Part shown: piece after piece, positions 9,809-19,000 of the stretch
Numbering within the stretch: position 1 is the first letter of the stretch
How the letters are laid out: every line of letters begins with the position of its first letter
Source of the DNA: Wandonia haliotis
Lineage (GTDB): Bacteria > Bacteroidota > Bacteroidia > Flavobacteriales_D > Crocinitomicaceae
Assembly: GCF_039523435.1 (NCBI RefSeq)
Contig: NZ_BAAAFH010000003.1
Coordinates: 992,001-1,056,000, forward strand
Direction: 5' to 3'
Length of the DNA: 64,000 nucleotides
Position numbers and translations under genes: made by a program
The notes under the pieces: model-generated
The model's database searches: none
The model's input: the letters and a program-made list of their open reading frames with translations, nothing else
What the model was told of the DNA's origin: nothing

Positions 9809-10587
9809 TGTGTAAGCAGTTCCTTATCGTTTTTCTGTTCTCTTTTTTGGTGACAGGTATAGTAACTGGACAATATACTATTCCTGAAAAACCTAAAGGT
9901 GAAAAGCAAACAGCAGTATATGATTATGCAAACGTTTTTTCAGAGAAAGAGAAAAATGATTTGGAAGACTATCTTATTCAGTATGCTGATACTACTTCTA
10001 CCCAAATTGTCGTAATTACGATTAAATCGGCGAAAGGAGAGAATATTGGTATGTTAGCTCCCCGATGGGGACAGGAGTGGGGTATTGGTCAGGCGGATAC
10101 AGATAATGGAATTGTGATGCTAATCGATATCGGGGGACGGGATATGTGGATTTCTCCCGGATACGGATTAGAGGATAAGCTTCCTGCCGGAGTTGTTGGG
10201 GAAATGGTGCGTAATACTATTATTCCACATTTTAAAAAGAAGGATTATTATAAAGGCGTCAGGGCAGGAATTGATGAAATGATTGCCCGGATTGCCGGAA
10301 CCTATAAAGCAGACGGAAAGAAAAAGAAAGATAATGGCGGAGCTGTGCTCATTATCATTTTTGCTTTTGTGATCTTGTTTTTCCTGTTTTCGAGAAGAGG
10401 TGGCGGAAAAGGTCCCGGGGGACGCGGAGGTCGTGGATTTGACGCAACCGATGCCATTATTTTTGGTAGTATGGGAAGAGGTATGTTTGGTGGCGGTTCT
10501 TCGGGCGGAAGCTTTGGCGGAGGCGGCTTTGGTGGTGGCTTTGGAGGCGGAGGCTTTAGCGGTGGTGGAGCCGGAGGAAGCTGGTAG
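9808..10587 (+). CDS. TPM-domain membrane protein with Gly-rich tail (YgcG-like)
   Basis: From the ATG at 9808, which overlaps the previous stop as TAATG, the protein has a signal peptide (FLIVFLFSFLVTGIVTGQ). An ATG at 9784 is also open but would bury that signal. The TPM domain covers roughly residues 25-165 (VYDYANVFSEKEKNDLEDYL, TQIVVITIKSAKGENIG, DNGIVMLIDIGGRDMWI). One TM helix (AVLIIIFAFVILFFLF) and a low-complexity glycine/phenylalanine/serine tail with many GGG runs follow. This is the usual YgcG layout. The function of the Gly-rich tail is unknown. Confidence 0.9.
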   Translation: MCKQFLIVFLFSFLVTGIVTGQYTIPEKPKGEKQTAVYDYANVFSEKEKNDLEDYLIQYADTTSTQIVVITIKSAKGENIGMLAPRWGQEWGIGQADTDNGIVMLIDIGGRDMWISPGYGLEDKLPAGVVGEMVRNTIIPHFKKKDYYKGVRAGIDEMIARIAGTYKADGKKKKDNGGAVLIIIFAFVILFFLFSRRGGGKGPGGRGGRGFDATDAIIFGSMGRGMFGGGSSGGSFGGGGFGGGFGGGGFSGGGAGGSW

Positions 10588-10605
10588 GAGCGTGAACATA
10601 TTGCT

Positions 10606-10640
10606 ATTTTCGTTGTTGCTAGAATAAAAGCAACGAAAAT
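10606..10640 (+). promoter_or_regulatory. Perfect 10-bp hairpin covering the next gene's start codon
   Basis: Bases 10606-10615 (ATTTTCGTTG) are the exact reverse complement of 10631-10640 (CAACGAAAAT), with a 15-base loop. The right arm includes the first two bases of the ATG at 10639. In mRNA read through from the TPM gene this stem would hide the start region, so it may lower translation of the SRPBCC gene. It has no downstream U run and does not look like an intrinsic terminator. Confidence 0.6.
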
Positions 10641-11112
10641 GGTGAAAATAACGCGTCATTCCGGAATTTATACCTTAGAGTCTGAACAGTTTTTGAAAAT
10701 TTCCCTTAAAGAGGCCTGGGAATTTTTTTCTTCTCCGACAAACCTGACCCGGATTACACCTGAATATATGGGGTTTGAAATTACCTCTCCGTATGAAGAG
10801 AGAGCTTTTCCCGGACAGATTATTACGTATAAAATAGGAGTACTCCCCGGTGTAAAATCCAACTGGGTGACAGAAATAACACAGGTGGTTGAAAATCAGA
10901 TGTTCGTGGATGAGCAGCGATTCGGACCTTATGCTATGTGGCATCACGAACATTGGTTTACGGAAACAGATGATGGAGTAATGATGTTCGACAGAGTTTC
11001 CTACAAATTACCTTTTGGAAGGTTGGGTAGATGGTTTCACTTCCTGATCGAAAAACGTTTGATAGCTATTTTTACTTTTCGTTATAAGATATTGGCATCA
11101 CTTTTTTCCTGA
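10639..11112 (+). CDS. SRPBCC (START-like) family ligand-binding protein
   Basis: A 157-aa protein of the polyketide-cyclase/dehydrase type: LKEAWEFFSSPTNLTRITPEYMGFEI, FPGQIITYKIGVLPGVKSNWVTEI, and the MWHHEHWFTETDDGVMMFDRV strand typical of CoxG/SRPBCC members. These proteins bind small hydrophobic ligands; no catalytic residues can be assigned. It follows the LemA/TPM operon by about 50 bp on the same strand, and its start codon is embedded in a 10-bp stem. Confidence 0.82.
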   Translation: MVKITRHSGIYTLESEQFLKISLKEAWEFFSSPTNLTRITPEYMGFEITSPYEERAFPGQIITYKIGVLPGVKSNWVTEITQVVENQMFVDEQRFGPYAMWHHEHWFTETDDGVMMFDRVSYKLPFGRLGRWFHFLIEKRLIAIFTFRYKILASLFS

Positions 11113-11213
11113 AAAAGTAAGGGTTTTCCCTGTTTTTGTGTTTAAAATCAAGTGTTTACTTTGTTTTGGTATGGGGTTTGAGACTATTTAAGCCAAATTA
11201 AAAATCAAAACAC

Positions 11214-11861
11214 ATGAAAACAGTAGTTACAATTTTAATGGTATGGTTGGCGGGGATTACAATGGCTCAGGAAGCGGGAGTTTTCTATTTGTACGTCAGA
11301 GCAGATGAAACACTTATTGAAGAACACAAAGTTGAAACGACAAGTGATCGTCCCGTTTTGACGGGCTATAGTATCGGAATTAGTATTCCCGACGAATTGC
11401 TGGAGACTGTAAAGCAAGTGACAGCAGAACTGGTTTCAGAAAAACTGGGAGTTCAGTCCGGAATGTTGTATGTCAGCAATAAAAAAGGAAAAGAAAAAGT
11501 AACGGCAGGTACTGAGTTATTTCCGGGAATGCCTTTTGTGAATAAGGGGACAGCGATAAAGACAGAGGAGAAAAAGTATTATGTGCATATTTATGCTGAC
11601 ATCAGAGCACAGGGAAGTGTGTCAACGAATTTATCCAAAACTAAAAAACGTAAACCGATGATTGAACTGCGACTTACCGTGTGTGATGCATCCGGGGAAA
11701 CGTATTTCAAAAATAAAGCTGTGTTACGTGATTTTGGAGTGTTACAGTCATCTTCCCGAATAAAAGGTAAAGTGAAGGTGATCAATGCAGAAGTGCTTAC
11801 ACCCGAGTCTATTGTAGGTATGTACATTGCTGCTCTGGAGGCGAGTCTTTTCAATGAGTGA
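11214..11861 (+). CDS. Secreted protein of unknown function
   Basis: I do not recognise this 215-aa protein. It has a signal peptide (VVTILMVWLAGITMAQ), so it is probably periplasmic or outer-membrane associated. The mature part alternates beta-like segments (VLTGYSIGISIPDELLETV, KYYVHIYADIRAQGSVSTN, MIELRLTVCDASGETYFKN) and ends in a short helix (ESIVGMYIAALEASLF). It stands alone between an SRPBCC gene and a convergent T9SS cargo gene and ends at a hairpin terminator. No domain or catalytic motif is visible. Confidence 0.72.
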   Translation: MKTVVTILMVWLAGITMAQEAGVFYLYVRADETLIEEHKVETTSDRPVLTGYSIGISIPDELLETVKQVTAELVSEKLGVQSGMLYVSNKKGKEKVTAGTELFPGMPFVNKGTAIKTEEKKYYVHIYADIRAQGSVSTNLSKTKKRKPMIELRLTVCDASGETYFKNKAVLRDFGVLQSSSRIKGKVKVINAEVLTPESIVGMYIAALEASLFNE

Positions 11862-11868
11862 AAATAAA

Positions 11869-11898
11869 AAAAGGTAGGGACTATCCCTACCTTTTCTA
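11869..11898. terminator. Bidirectional intrinsic terminator
   Basis: The inverted repeat AAGGTAGGG / CCCTACCTT has a 5-base loop and A-rich and T-rich flanks. It lies between convergent genes ending at 11861 (+) and 11917 (-), so it can end both transcripts. Confidence 0.85.
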
Positions 11899-11916
11899 TT
11901 CTACATTTACAAAGAT

Positions 11917-13419
11917 TTATTCTTTAATCCATTTAATAGTTCTGTCTTCTGTATCCGTACTGATCTTTGCGAAATACATTCCTTCGGAAAGGTGGCTTAC
12001 AGAAAGATAAGTTGCCGGACTGGTAAGCTTTCCTTCGTACACTTTTTGTCCCAACGCATTGAGTAGGATAAACTCTCCATTAGATGGTGTGTGTATGGTA
12101 AGTTTGTCTGAAGCTGGATTCGGAAAAAGCGCAATTTCCTTTTTAGAAATGGGTTTTCCGTTTGACAGAACTTCATCACACGAAGAGGAAATCTGTGAAT
12201 ACGCGTCTTTTAATTCGTAGATATTTGTAATGAGGCTTTCTACCGGAGAAAAAAGATGTTCATACATACTGCTTTTGCCGTAAGAGATAACAAAACTGGA
12301 CGAGTGACTCTCTCCGGATGGAAGATCTACAGGAGTGTAGCTTGCAAATCCTCTTCGGTCTCCGGGAACTCCTCCTGTCGTTATCTCCGTACGTCCGGTT
12401 TCGTAATATCCGTCAAATACATAGTCGTGTTCAAGAGGTGTTCCATCCGGGTTTCTTCCATTGAAGAGATTATACAGTTCCATAACTGTCCAGTTACTTT
12501 GAAACGGATAATTAGTATAGCTAAGGTCTTCATTCAGGGCAGTAAGTCCCAAAGCAGGAGGATTTGCTCCGTATCCGGTCACCCCCATAAATCCCTGGTC
12601 AATCGTTCGTCCATTGTAAAAATAGAGAGTGGAACTTTCTGCATCCGTCCCGATGAAATCATCGTCAAAACCACCTATGTCTCCATCCATCAAAATACCA
12701 AGAACAAAATCGGTGTAATCAGTTTCGGATCGGTTGAACGTCTTCACTTCCATAAAAGTAGCATTATTAACTGCTTCACTCGCTGAATTGAGTTGATACA
12801 CCATGATGTGCGTTTCCAGTCCTACACTGGGTAGCCCTTCGGTTTGTAAGTCCGGTTTTTGATCATTCATAATGATATAACAAGCCCGGTCTCCCTTAAT
12901 ACAAGGAAAATCTCCGTTCTGAGGTGCATAGATACCATCTCCGTCAATATCTTCGAAAGGTGCAAGTAACCACGTTTCTCCATTTTCCTGATCTCCATGT
13001 GCAGGCCATTCCAAAAGACTTCCGGGGATTGTATAGGAAGGAGACGTGTAAGAATGAATGTGGTTCGAGATTTCCGTTCGTGATACACATGAAATACTAG
13101 GTGTTACTGATACATTGTAATTATCTCTTACAGGACCTCCTGACCATACACTTATCCCGTATAAGCTTTTGCTAAAGTGAACTGTTTCATTAGGATCTTT
13201 TGCTGTATAGTTAATATTAAGACCAAACATTGCACCGGTACCTTCCTGCCTGGGAACAATATAACCGGATTGATCGTTAAGGACATCATTAAATAAAAAG
13301 CCATTGTCTGCGATATGGGCTCTGACATTATTTTGTTCGAGAGTTGCTGTTGCTACACCTTGTGCCTGACTTACGCTAATAGAAGAAAACAGGGCAATTG
13401 TAAAGTAAAAATGCTTCAT
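11917..13419 (-). CDS. T9SS-sorted secreted protein (type A sorting domain)
   Basis: A 500-aa exported protein with a signal peptide (FTIALFSSISVSQAQ) and a C-terminal type A sorting domain: ALFPNPASDKLTIHTPSNG, LNALGQKVYEGKL, SHLSEGMYFAKI. That tail targets it for type IX secretion and cell-surface attachment or release. The body has an acidic calcium-site-like stretch (DIDGDGIYAPQNGD) and many aromatic beta-strand segments, but I recognise no enzyme domain. The function of the passenger is unknown. Confidence 0.87.
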   Translation of the reverse strand: MKHFYFTIALFSSISVSQAQGVATATLEQNNVRAHIADNGFLFNDVLNDQSGYIVPRQEGTGAMFGLNINYTAKDPNETVHFSKSLYGISVWSGGPVRDNYNVSVTPSISCVSRTEISNHIHSYTSPSYTIPGSLLEWPAHGDQENGETWLLAPFEDIDGDGIYAPQNGDFPCIKGDRACYIIMNDQKPDLQTEGLPSVGLETHIMVYQLNSASEAVNNATFMEVKTFNRSETDYTDFVLGILMDGDIGGFDDDFIGTDAESSTLYFYNGRTIDQGFMGVTGYGANPPALGLTALNEDLSYTNYPFQSNWTVMELYNLFNGRNPDGTPLEHDYVFDGYYETGRTEITTGGVPGDRRGFASYTPVDLPSGESHSSSFVISYGKSSMYEHLFSPVESLITNIYELKDAYSQISSSCDEVLSNGKPISKKEIALFPNPASDKLTIHTPSNGEFILLNALGQKVYEGKLTSPATYLSVSHLSEGMYFAKISTDTEDRTIKWIKE

Positions 13420-13562
13420 GTGTAAAAGTTTAATTGAGCAGTAAATTTAACCTTTTCAGTATCGGAAAAGAAGTAAATAGGATCAGAATTACTGATGTTT
13501 CTACCAGTCAAAGTAGTTGACTGGTTTTTCTTTAAATCGTATATTGCTTAAAAACAACGGAT

Positions 13563-14570
13563 ATGAAAAAGTTTTTCTTGCGTTTATTGCTGGTGATCGT
13601 GTTTTTGATTGCCGCTTTATTGATTACTGCCCTTTTTGTGAAAAAGGAGTATTCGATCGTTCGAAGTGTTCAAATGGAAACACCTAAAAAGGTAGTTTAT
13701 GAGTATATGGCAGACTTTTCAAACTTCTCAAAATGGAGTCCCTGGGCGGAAATGGACCCTGACATGAAGGTTGAAATTACAGGAGAAAAGGGAGCAGTTG
13801 GAAGTCTATATGCCTGGGAAGGGAATGATGACGTAGGAAAAGGGAAAATGGAGATCATCCGTTTAACGGAAGATTCAATTGTTATCCGCCTCAACTTTAT
13901 AGAACCGTTCGAAAATGAAGACATTACCTATTATGTGATTTCAGATGAAGGAGAAGGTACAAAAGTAGAGTGGGGAATGCAGGGGAGTTCTCCATATCCA
14001 TTTAATCTGATGATGTTCGTAATGGGAATGGAAAAACAAGTAGGAGCTGATTTCGAAAACGGACTGGGTAAATTGAAAAAAGAACTGGCCGGGCTAAAAG
14101 CTATAAAAGGTGATTTTGAAATAGAAGAAATTGATTTTGAACCCCGTTATTTTATCGGAAAAAGAGATACATTGATGTTCTCCGAAATGGGAGCGTTCTA
14201 CTCGAATAATCTGGGGGATATTTATGCCGGGATTTTAGAACGGGGGTATGAGTTTAAGGGGGCACCTTCCGGGTTATTCTTTTCATGGGATGAGGAAAAC
14301 GATCGTACGGATATGGCGGCGGCAGTTCCGATTACTCAGGAGAGGAGTATAGGAAACTTTGAAACGTGGAAGCTGGGAGGAAAAGCATTACGAATCGTTT
14401 ATTTTGGTGATTACGAAGGTTCGGTTAAAGCACACATGGCTATGGACAAATATATTGAAGAACATAAATTACAGGTGAAAATGCCTGTGATTGAGGAATA
14501 TGTTACAGATCCGATGACGGAGCCTGATACTTCGAAATGGCAGACCAATATTTTCTACCTTGTGGAATAA
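13563..14570 (+). CDS. SRPBCC + GyrI-like effector-binding domain protein, membrane-anchored
   Basis: A 335-aa two-domain protein. An N-terminal TM helix (LLLVIVFLIAALLITALFV) is followed by an SRPBCC domain, residues about 35-175 (VVYEYMADFSNFSKWSPWAE, GKGKMEIIRLTEDSIVIRL, GTKVEWGMQG). A GyrI-like/AraC effector-binding fold follows, residues about 185-335 (EPRYFIGKRDTLMFSEMGAF, AAAVPITQERS, VIEEYVTDPMTEPDTSKW). Both folds bind small ligands, and the pairing is common in Bacteroidota, but no ligand is known to me. It is a single-gene unit ended by a strong hairpin. Confidence 0.87.
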   Translation: MKKFFLRLLLVIVFLIAALLITALFVKKEYSIVRSVQMETPKKVVYEYMADFSNFSKWSPWAEMDPDMKVEITGEKGAVGSLYAWEGNDDVGKGKMEIIRLTEDSIVIRLNFIEPFENEDITYYVISDEGEGTKVEWGMQGSSPYPFNLMMFVMGMEKQVGADFENGLGKLKKELAGLKAIKGDFEIEEIDFEPRYFIGKRDTLMFSEMGAFYSNNLGDIYAGILERGYEFKGAPSGLFFSWDEENDRTDMAAAVPITQERSIGNFETWKLGGKALRIVYFGDYEGSVKAHMAMDKYIEEHKLQVKMPVIEEYVTDPMTEPDTSKWQTNIFYLVE

Positions 14571-14581
14571 CATGATAAACG

Positions 14582-14617
14582 GAATCCGCTTCTTCTTACA
14601 GAGGCGGATTCTTTTAT
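14582..14617 (+). terminator. Intrinsic terminator after the SRPBCC/GyrI gene
   Basis: An 8-bp stem GAATCCGC / GCGGATTC (14582-14589 and 14604-14611) is followed by TTTTATT. It sits 12 bp after the plus-strand stop and just beyond the nadC stop on the other strand, so it may serve both. Confidence 0.85.
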
Positions 14618-15450
14618 TCAAAAACGGCTTTTAAACTCATGTCAAGTGAGCGAAAGGAATGAGTCAGAGCTCCTACTGAAATAAAATTCACTCCTGTTTC
14701 GGCATACGATCGAATTGTTTCTTTTGTGATTCCTCCCGAAGCTTCTGTTTCATAGGCTTTCGGAATCCGGGTCAGTACCTTTTTAATTTGCTCCGGTGTA
14801 AAATTATCGAGCATAATACGATCTACCTTTCCTACCTGCAAAACCTGATCCAGTTCGTTTTCATCACGAACTTCTATTTCGATTTTAAGATTCTTCCCAT
14901 TTGCATCGAGATAGTCATGAACACGCTCAATTGCTTGAGGAATGCCTCCTGCATAATCAATATGATTATCTTTAATCATAATCATATCATACAATGCAAA
15001 ACGATGATTATGCCCTCCTCCGATACGAACAGCCCATTTTTCCATGTAGCGAATCCCCGGAGTTGTTTTTCGGGTGTCGAGTAGTTGACAGGTTGTTCCC
15101 TGAATAAGATCAACCAGTTCCCGTGTTTGTGTGGCAATTCCACTCATTCGTTGCATGAAGTTCAGTACCAGTCTCTCGGTTGAAAGAATAGATCGTGAAG
15201 AGCCCTTCAACTCAAAAACAATATCTCCTGGTTTAACCCATTCTCCATCCTGAATGAATACGGTAACTTCCAGAGACGGATCAAACCGTTTAAAGATGCG
15301 ATCAGCTAATTCTACACCGGCTATAATTCCTTCGTCTTTTACAAGTAGTCGTGCTGTTCCTTTTCCTTCAACGGGTACACAGGCCAAAGAAGAATGATCT
15401 CCTTCTCCGATATCTTCACGCAATGCGTTGTCAATAATCTCGTCTATCAT
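14614..15450 (-). CDS. nadC: Nicotinate-nucleotide pyrophosphorylase (carboxylating)
   Basis: Quinolinate phosphoribosyltransferase: quinolinate + PRPP gives nicotinate mononucleotide + CO2, in de novo NAD synthesis. It is 278 aa, full length. Family segments are LREDIGEGDHSSLACV, LVLNFMQRMSGIATQTRELV, the active-site DTRKTTPGIRYMEKWAV, GGGHNHRFALYDMIMIKDNH, and EASGGITKETIRSYAETGVN with SVGALTHS. The DUF4783-like gene lies 25 bp upstream on the same strand and may share its transcript. nadA and nadB are not in the window. Confidence 0.96.
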   Translation of the reverse strand: MIDEIIDNALREDIGEGDHSSLACVPVEGKGTARLLVKDEGIIAGVELADRIFKRFDPSLEVTVFIQDGEWVKPGDIVFELKGSSRSILSTERLVLNFMQRMSGIATQTRELVDLIQGTTCQLLDTRKTTPGIRYMEKWAVRIGGGHNHRFALYDMIMIKDNHIDYAGGIPQAIERVHDYLDANGKNLKIEIEVRDENELDQVLQVGKVDRIMLDNFTPEQIKKVLTRIPKAYETEASGGITKETIRSYAETGVNFISVGALTHSFRSLDMSLKAVFE

Positions 15451-15475
15451 ACTTTTGATTTGAAAAGAAGACCGA

Positions 15476-15862
15476 TTAGTCTTCCTCTACGGATAACTGT
15501 TCAATTTTAAATGAATTGCCGTTTTCTTTCAGCGTAATGGTTACCCTGAATTTTTTACTGCCGGCTTCAAGAATCCCTACAGCGTAAGCAGAGCTGCTTT
15601 TTGCATTCCCTTTAAAAATGAGCTTAAAGGAATTCGGGCGGTTTTTGGAGAAAAAATCGCGTAGTATCATTTCAGCCTGAGAGCGACTGTACATACTTTC
15701 TTTTTTGTCTATATCAAGTAATAAACGATCAGAAGCATGCGCAACGATTGATTTTTCGTCTCCGTTTTGAAAAGCCCGTTCAAGGTCAGTATATAATCTG
15801 TCCTGACTGAACAAAGAGCCGCTCAGAACTAAAAATGTAACTATGACCGTTAAAAATTTCAT
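15476..15862 (-). CDS. DUF4783-like secreted protein
   Basis: From the ATG at 15862 this is a 128-aa protein with a signal peptide (FLTVIVTFLVLSGSLFSQ). A longer open frame to 15955 exists, but its extra residues precede the signal and are probably untranslated. The mature part (LERAFQNGDEKSIVAHASDR, MILRDFFSKNRPNSFKLIF, YAVGILEAGSKKFRVTITLK) matches the small NTF2-like secreted family found next to nadC in many Bacteroidota. The function is unknown. Confidence 0.82.
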   Translation of the reverse strand: MKFLTVIVTFLVLSGSLFSQDRLYTDLERAFQNGDEKSIVAHASDRLLLDIDKKESMYSRSQAEMILRDFFSKNRPNSFKLIFKGNAKSSSAYAVGILEAGSKKFRVTITLKENGNSFKIEQLSVEED

Positions 15863-16033
15863 TACTTTCTTTTCTTTGATAAGGTTGTCAACAAATACTA
15901 TGCCGATAAATACGCCATCTAAAACCGTAGGAGCAAATGTACAAATATTTGTCAATCCTGCAGCCCGGAGCAGGTCAACACTGTAACAGGAATTGTTTTA
16001 CGAACCAAAAAATAATTGTAAATTAGTTTCCGG

Positions 16034-19000
16034 ATGATGAAATTAGCTTCTATACTACTGCTGACGATACTTTCGTTTTCGTTATGTGCCCAGGAAATTC
16101 CAGATCATGAAGGAAACTTTAAGTTTTTGGAGAATAAGGGACAATGGCCTGATTTTGTATTGTTTCGTGCGGAATCCAAATACGGAAAAATGTACGTGGA
16201 GCAGGGAAGGATTCTCTATCAGTTCGTTGATATGAAAGAAATGCGTCACGCACATTTTAATGAAGTAGAAACTGCTCCTGATCTGAAGCAAGAATTAATT
16301 ATAGCTCGTTTTCAGGGGGCGAATGAAGTGACAGCTATAAAAAAGACAAAACCTTCCCGGGAATATTATAACTTTTTTATTGGAAATGATCCCGACCGAT
16401 GGGCTTCAGAGGTAAGAGGCTATGCAGACATCGTTTTAAACGAACTATATGAGGGAATAGATCTCCGGCTGAATAATGAAGGAGACGTTTTAAAATATGA
16501 TTTTATTGTTGCTCCTCATGCCAGTCCAGATCAGATACGGATTGAATATCCGAATGCGGAAAAAGTATTATTGACAAAGGACGGAGGACTTAGAGTGAAA
16601 GGGAAACTGGGCCTTATTGAGGAAAAGAAACCGTACGTATATCAGGTAAGAAATGGTAAGATTGTAGAAATCCCTGCTGCTTACAGGCTTGAAGGGAATA
16701 TCGTGACCTATGAACTGGAAGAATATGATGAAGCCTTAGAATTGATTATTGATCCGGCTATGATTTTTGCCAGTTATAGTGGTTCAGAATCGGATAATTT
16801 CGGAATGACAGCTACGTATGATTCTAATGGAAGTCTGTACTCAGGAGGAATTGCTTTCGGGAATAGTTATCCTACAACAGCCGGTGCTTATGATGAGAAC
16901 GGAACATTTACTCAGGTCAATGCAGCGGCAAATCAGTCTTTGAGGTATGGGATTACAGATATTTTTATTTCGAAGTACAGTGCCGACGGAACGACAATGG
17001 TTTATTCGACCTACATAGGTGGTGGAGATGACTTTGGAGGAACAGAGGTGCCGCACAGTATTATTTGTAATGACAATAATGAGTTGTATTTCTTCGGAAC
17101 AACCTCTTCCGATGATTTTCCCTTGGTTAACCCTGTTCAGGCTGTTTTCAACGGAGGTCTTTACAGAGAGTTTACCTCAAACGGAACCCACTTTTGGGGA
17201 AGTGATGGAACAACCAACTCAGGAGGAACTGACCTTGTTGTGGGAAAGTTATCATCTGACGGAAGTACACTTATGGGAGCTACTTATATAGGAGGATCAG
17301 CTAACGACGGTTTGAATTATAACGAATCCGGTGCAGTAAATGGAAATTTCTTTGGTGGTTTACTGTATAACTACGGAGATCCTTACAGGGGGGAAATCAT
17401 GCTGGACGACGCAGGGAACTGCTATGTGGTAAGTTGTACCTATTCAACTGATTTTCCTCTGGTAAATGCAGCCCAACCGACTTATGGAGGAGCTATGGAC
17501 GGTGTCATTATGAAATTTTCACCTGACCTTGCTACTCTTTTACAGAGTACGTACTGGGGAGGAAATGGCAGAGATGCCTGCTATGCAATTAAATTTGACA
17601 GTAATAATTCAATTTATGTGGCCGGCGGGACACGGTCAGGTGATTTTACTACCACACCGGGTGTAATACAACCCAATCACAATGGTGTTACTCAACCGGA
17701 TGGATTTATAACCAAATTTGATGCTTCCGGAACCTCTGTTTTGAGTTCTACTCTATTAGGAACTCCTGCATACGATCAGGCTTTTTTCCTTCAGATAGAC
17801 CGCTACGATGATGTATTCGTTCTGGGGCAAACAACAGGGAGTATAACGCCTTCAGCGGGTGTGTATGGAAATCCGAACAGCGGACAGTTTATTATGCAAT
17901 TAACTACTGATTTGGATAATGTAATTCGTCAGACCGTTTTTGGAAACGGGAACAGTTTGGTGAATATCTCTCCGACCGCTTTTCTGGTTGATGTCTGCGG
18001 AAATTTATATGTATCAGGTTGGGGGGCAGGTATTGCAGGAAGTCTTCAACAAGGATCTCCTCTGAGCGGAATGCCTGTAACATCCGATGCTTATCAGCAA
18101 AATCACGGTGACGGATATAATTTCTACCTGATCGTCTTGTCGCGTGAAATGGGAGGTTTGTTGTATGGATCGTACCTGGGAGGAGGGCAGGCTCAGGAGC
18201 ATGTAGACGGTGGAACCTCCAGGTTTGATGAAATGGGGATTGTATACCATTCGGCATGTGGTGGTTGTGGTGGTCATAGTGATTTCCAGACATTTCCTCC
18301 TGATGTATGGTCTTTGACAAATGAAAGTGATAATTGTAATAATCTGGTCTTCAAATTTGATCTGGAAATTGTTCCCAAAGCAGAATTTACCGTAGACCAT
18401 ACGGAAGGGTGTGCTCCTTTTACAGTTCAGTTCCAGAACTTCAGTTCCGATTCAACCAATTATGAGTGGGACTTCGGAGACGGAGTAACCTCTACGACAG
18501 ACTACAATCCGATCTACACTTTCAATACACCGGGTACGTATGAAGTTACATTATACGTTCAGGATACAATCTGTTTATTAACAGACAGTGCAAAAGTCTA
18601 TGTGACAGTTCATGATTCCTTATTGTTGGATATTACTCCTGATACGATTGTCTGTGGTGCAGCTCAGGTTCAGCTTTGGGCAAACAGTTATGGAACAGGA
18701 GATACATTTTTGTGGAGTTCACAACCCGATTTCTCAGACACGCTCAATAGCTACCCAACGGATTCACTTGCAACTGTATTTCCGGATGAAGATGCGACAT
18801 ACTATGTTCAGGTAACGAATGCCTGGTGTACACGTACGGATAGCATGCAGGTGATATTCCTGTCGGAGGTACTTACGTATGACTACCCGGACACGGTGTG
18901 TGCGGGAGATAGTTTTAGTATTACCGCCATTAACTCACTTCCATCCGTATCTTTTACATTTGATTGGGCTCCGGACTCGGTGATCGTTAGCGGGGATGGT

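Noticed and set aside
10168..10659. 163-aa minus-strand frame
   Set aside because: Shadow of the Gly-rich tail of the TPM protein; Ala/Ser/Thr runs mirror GGN codons.
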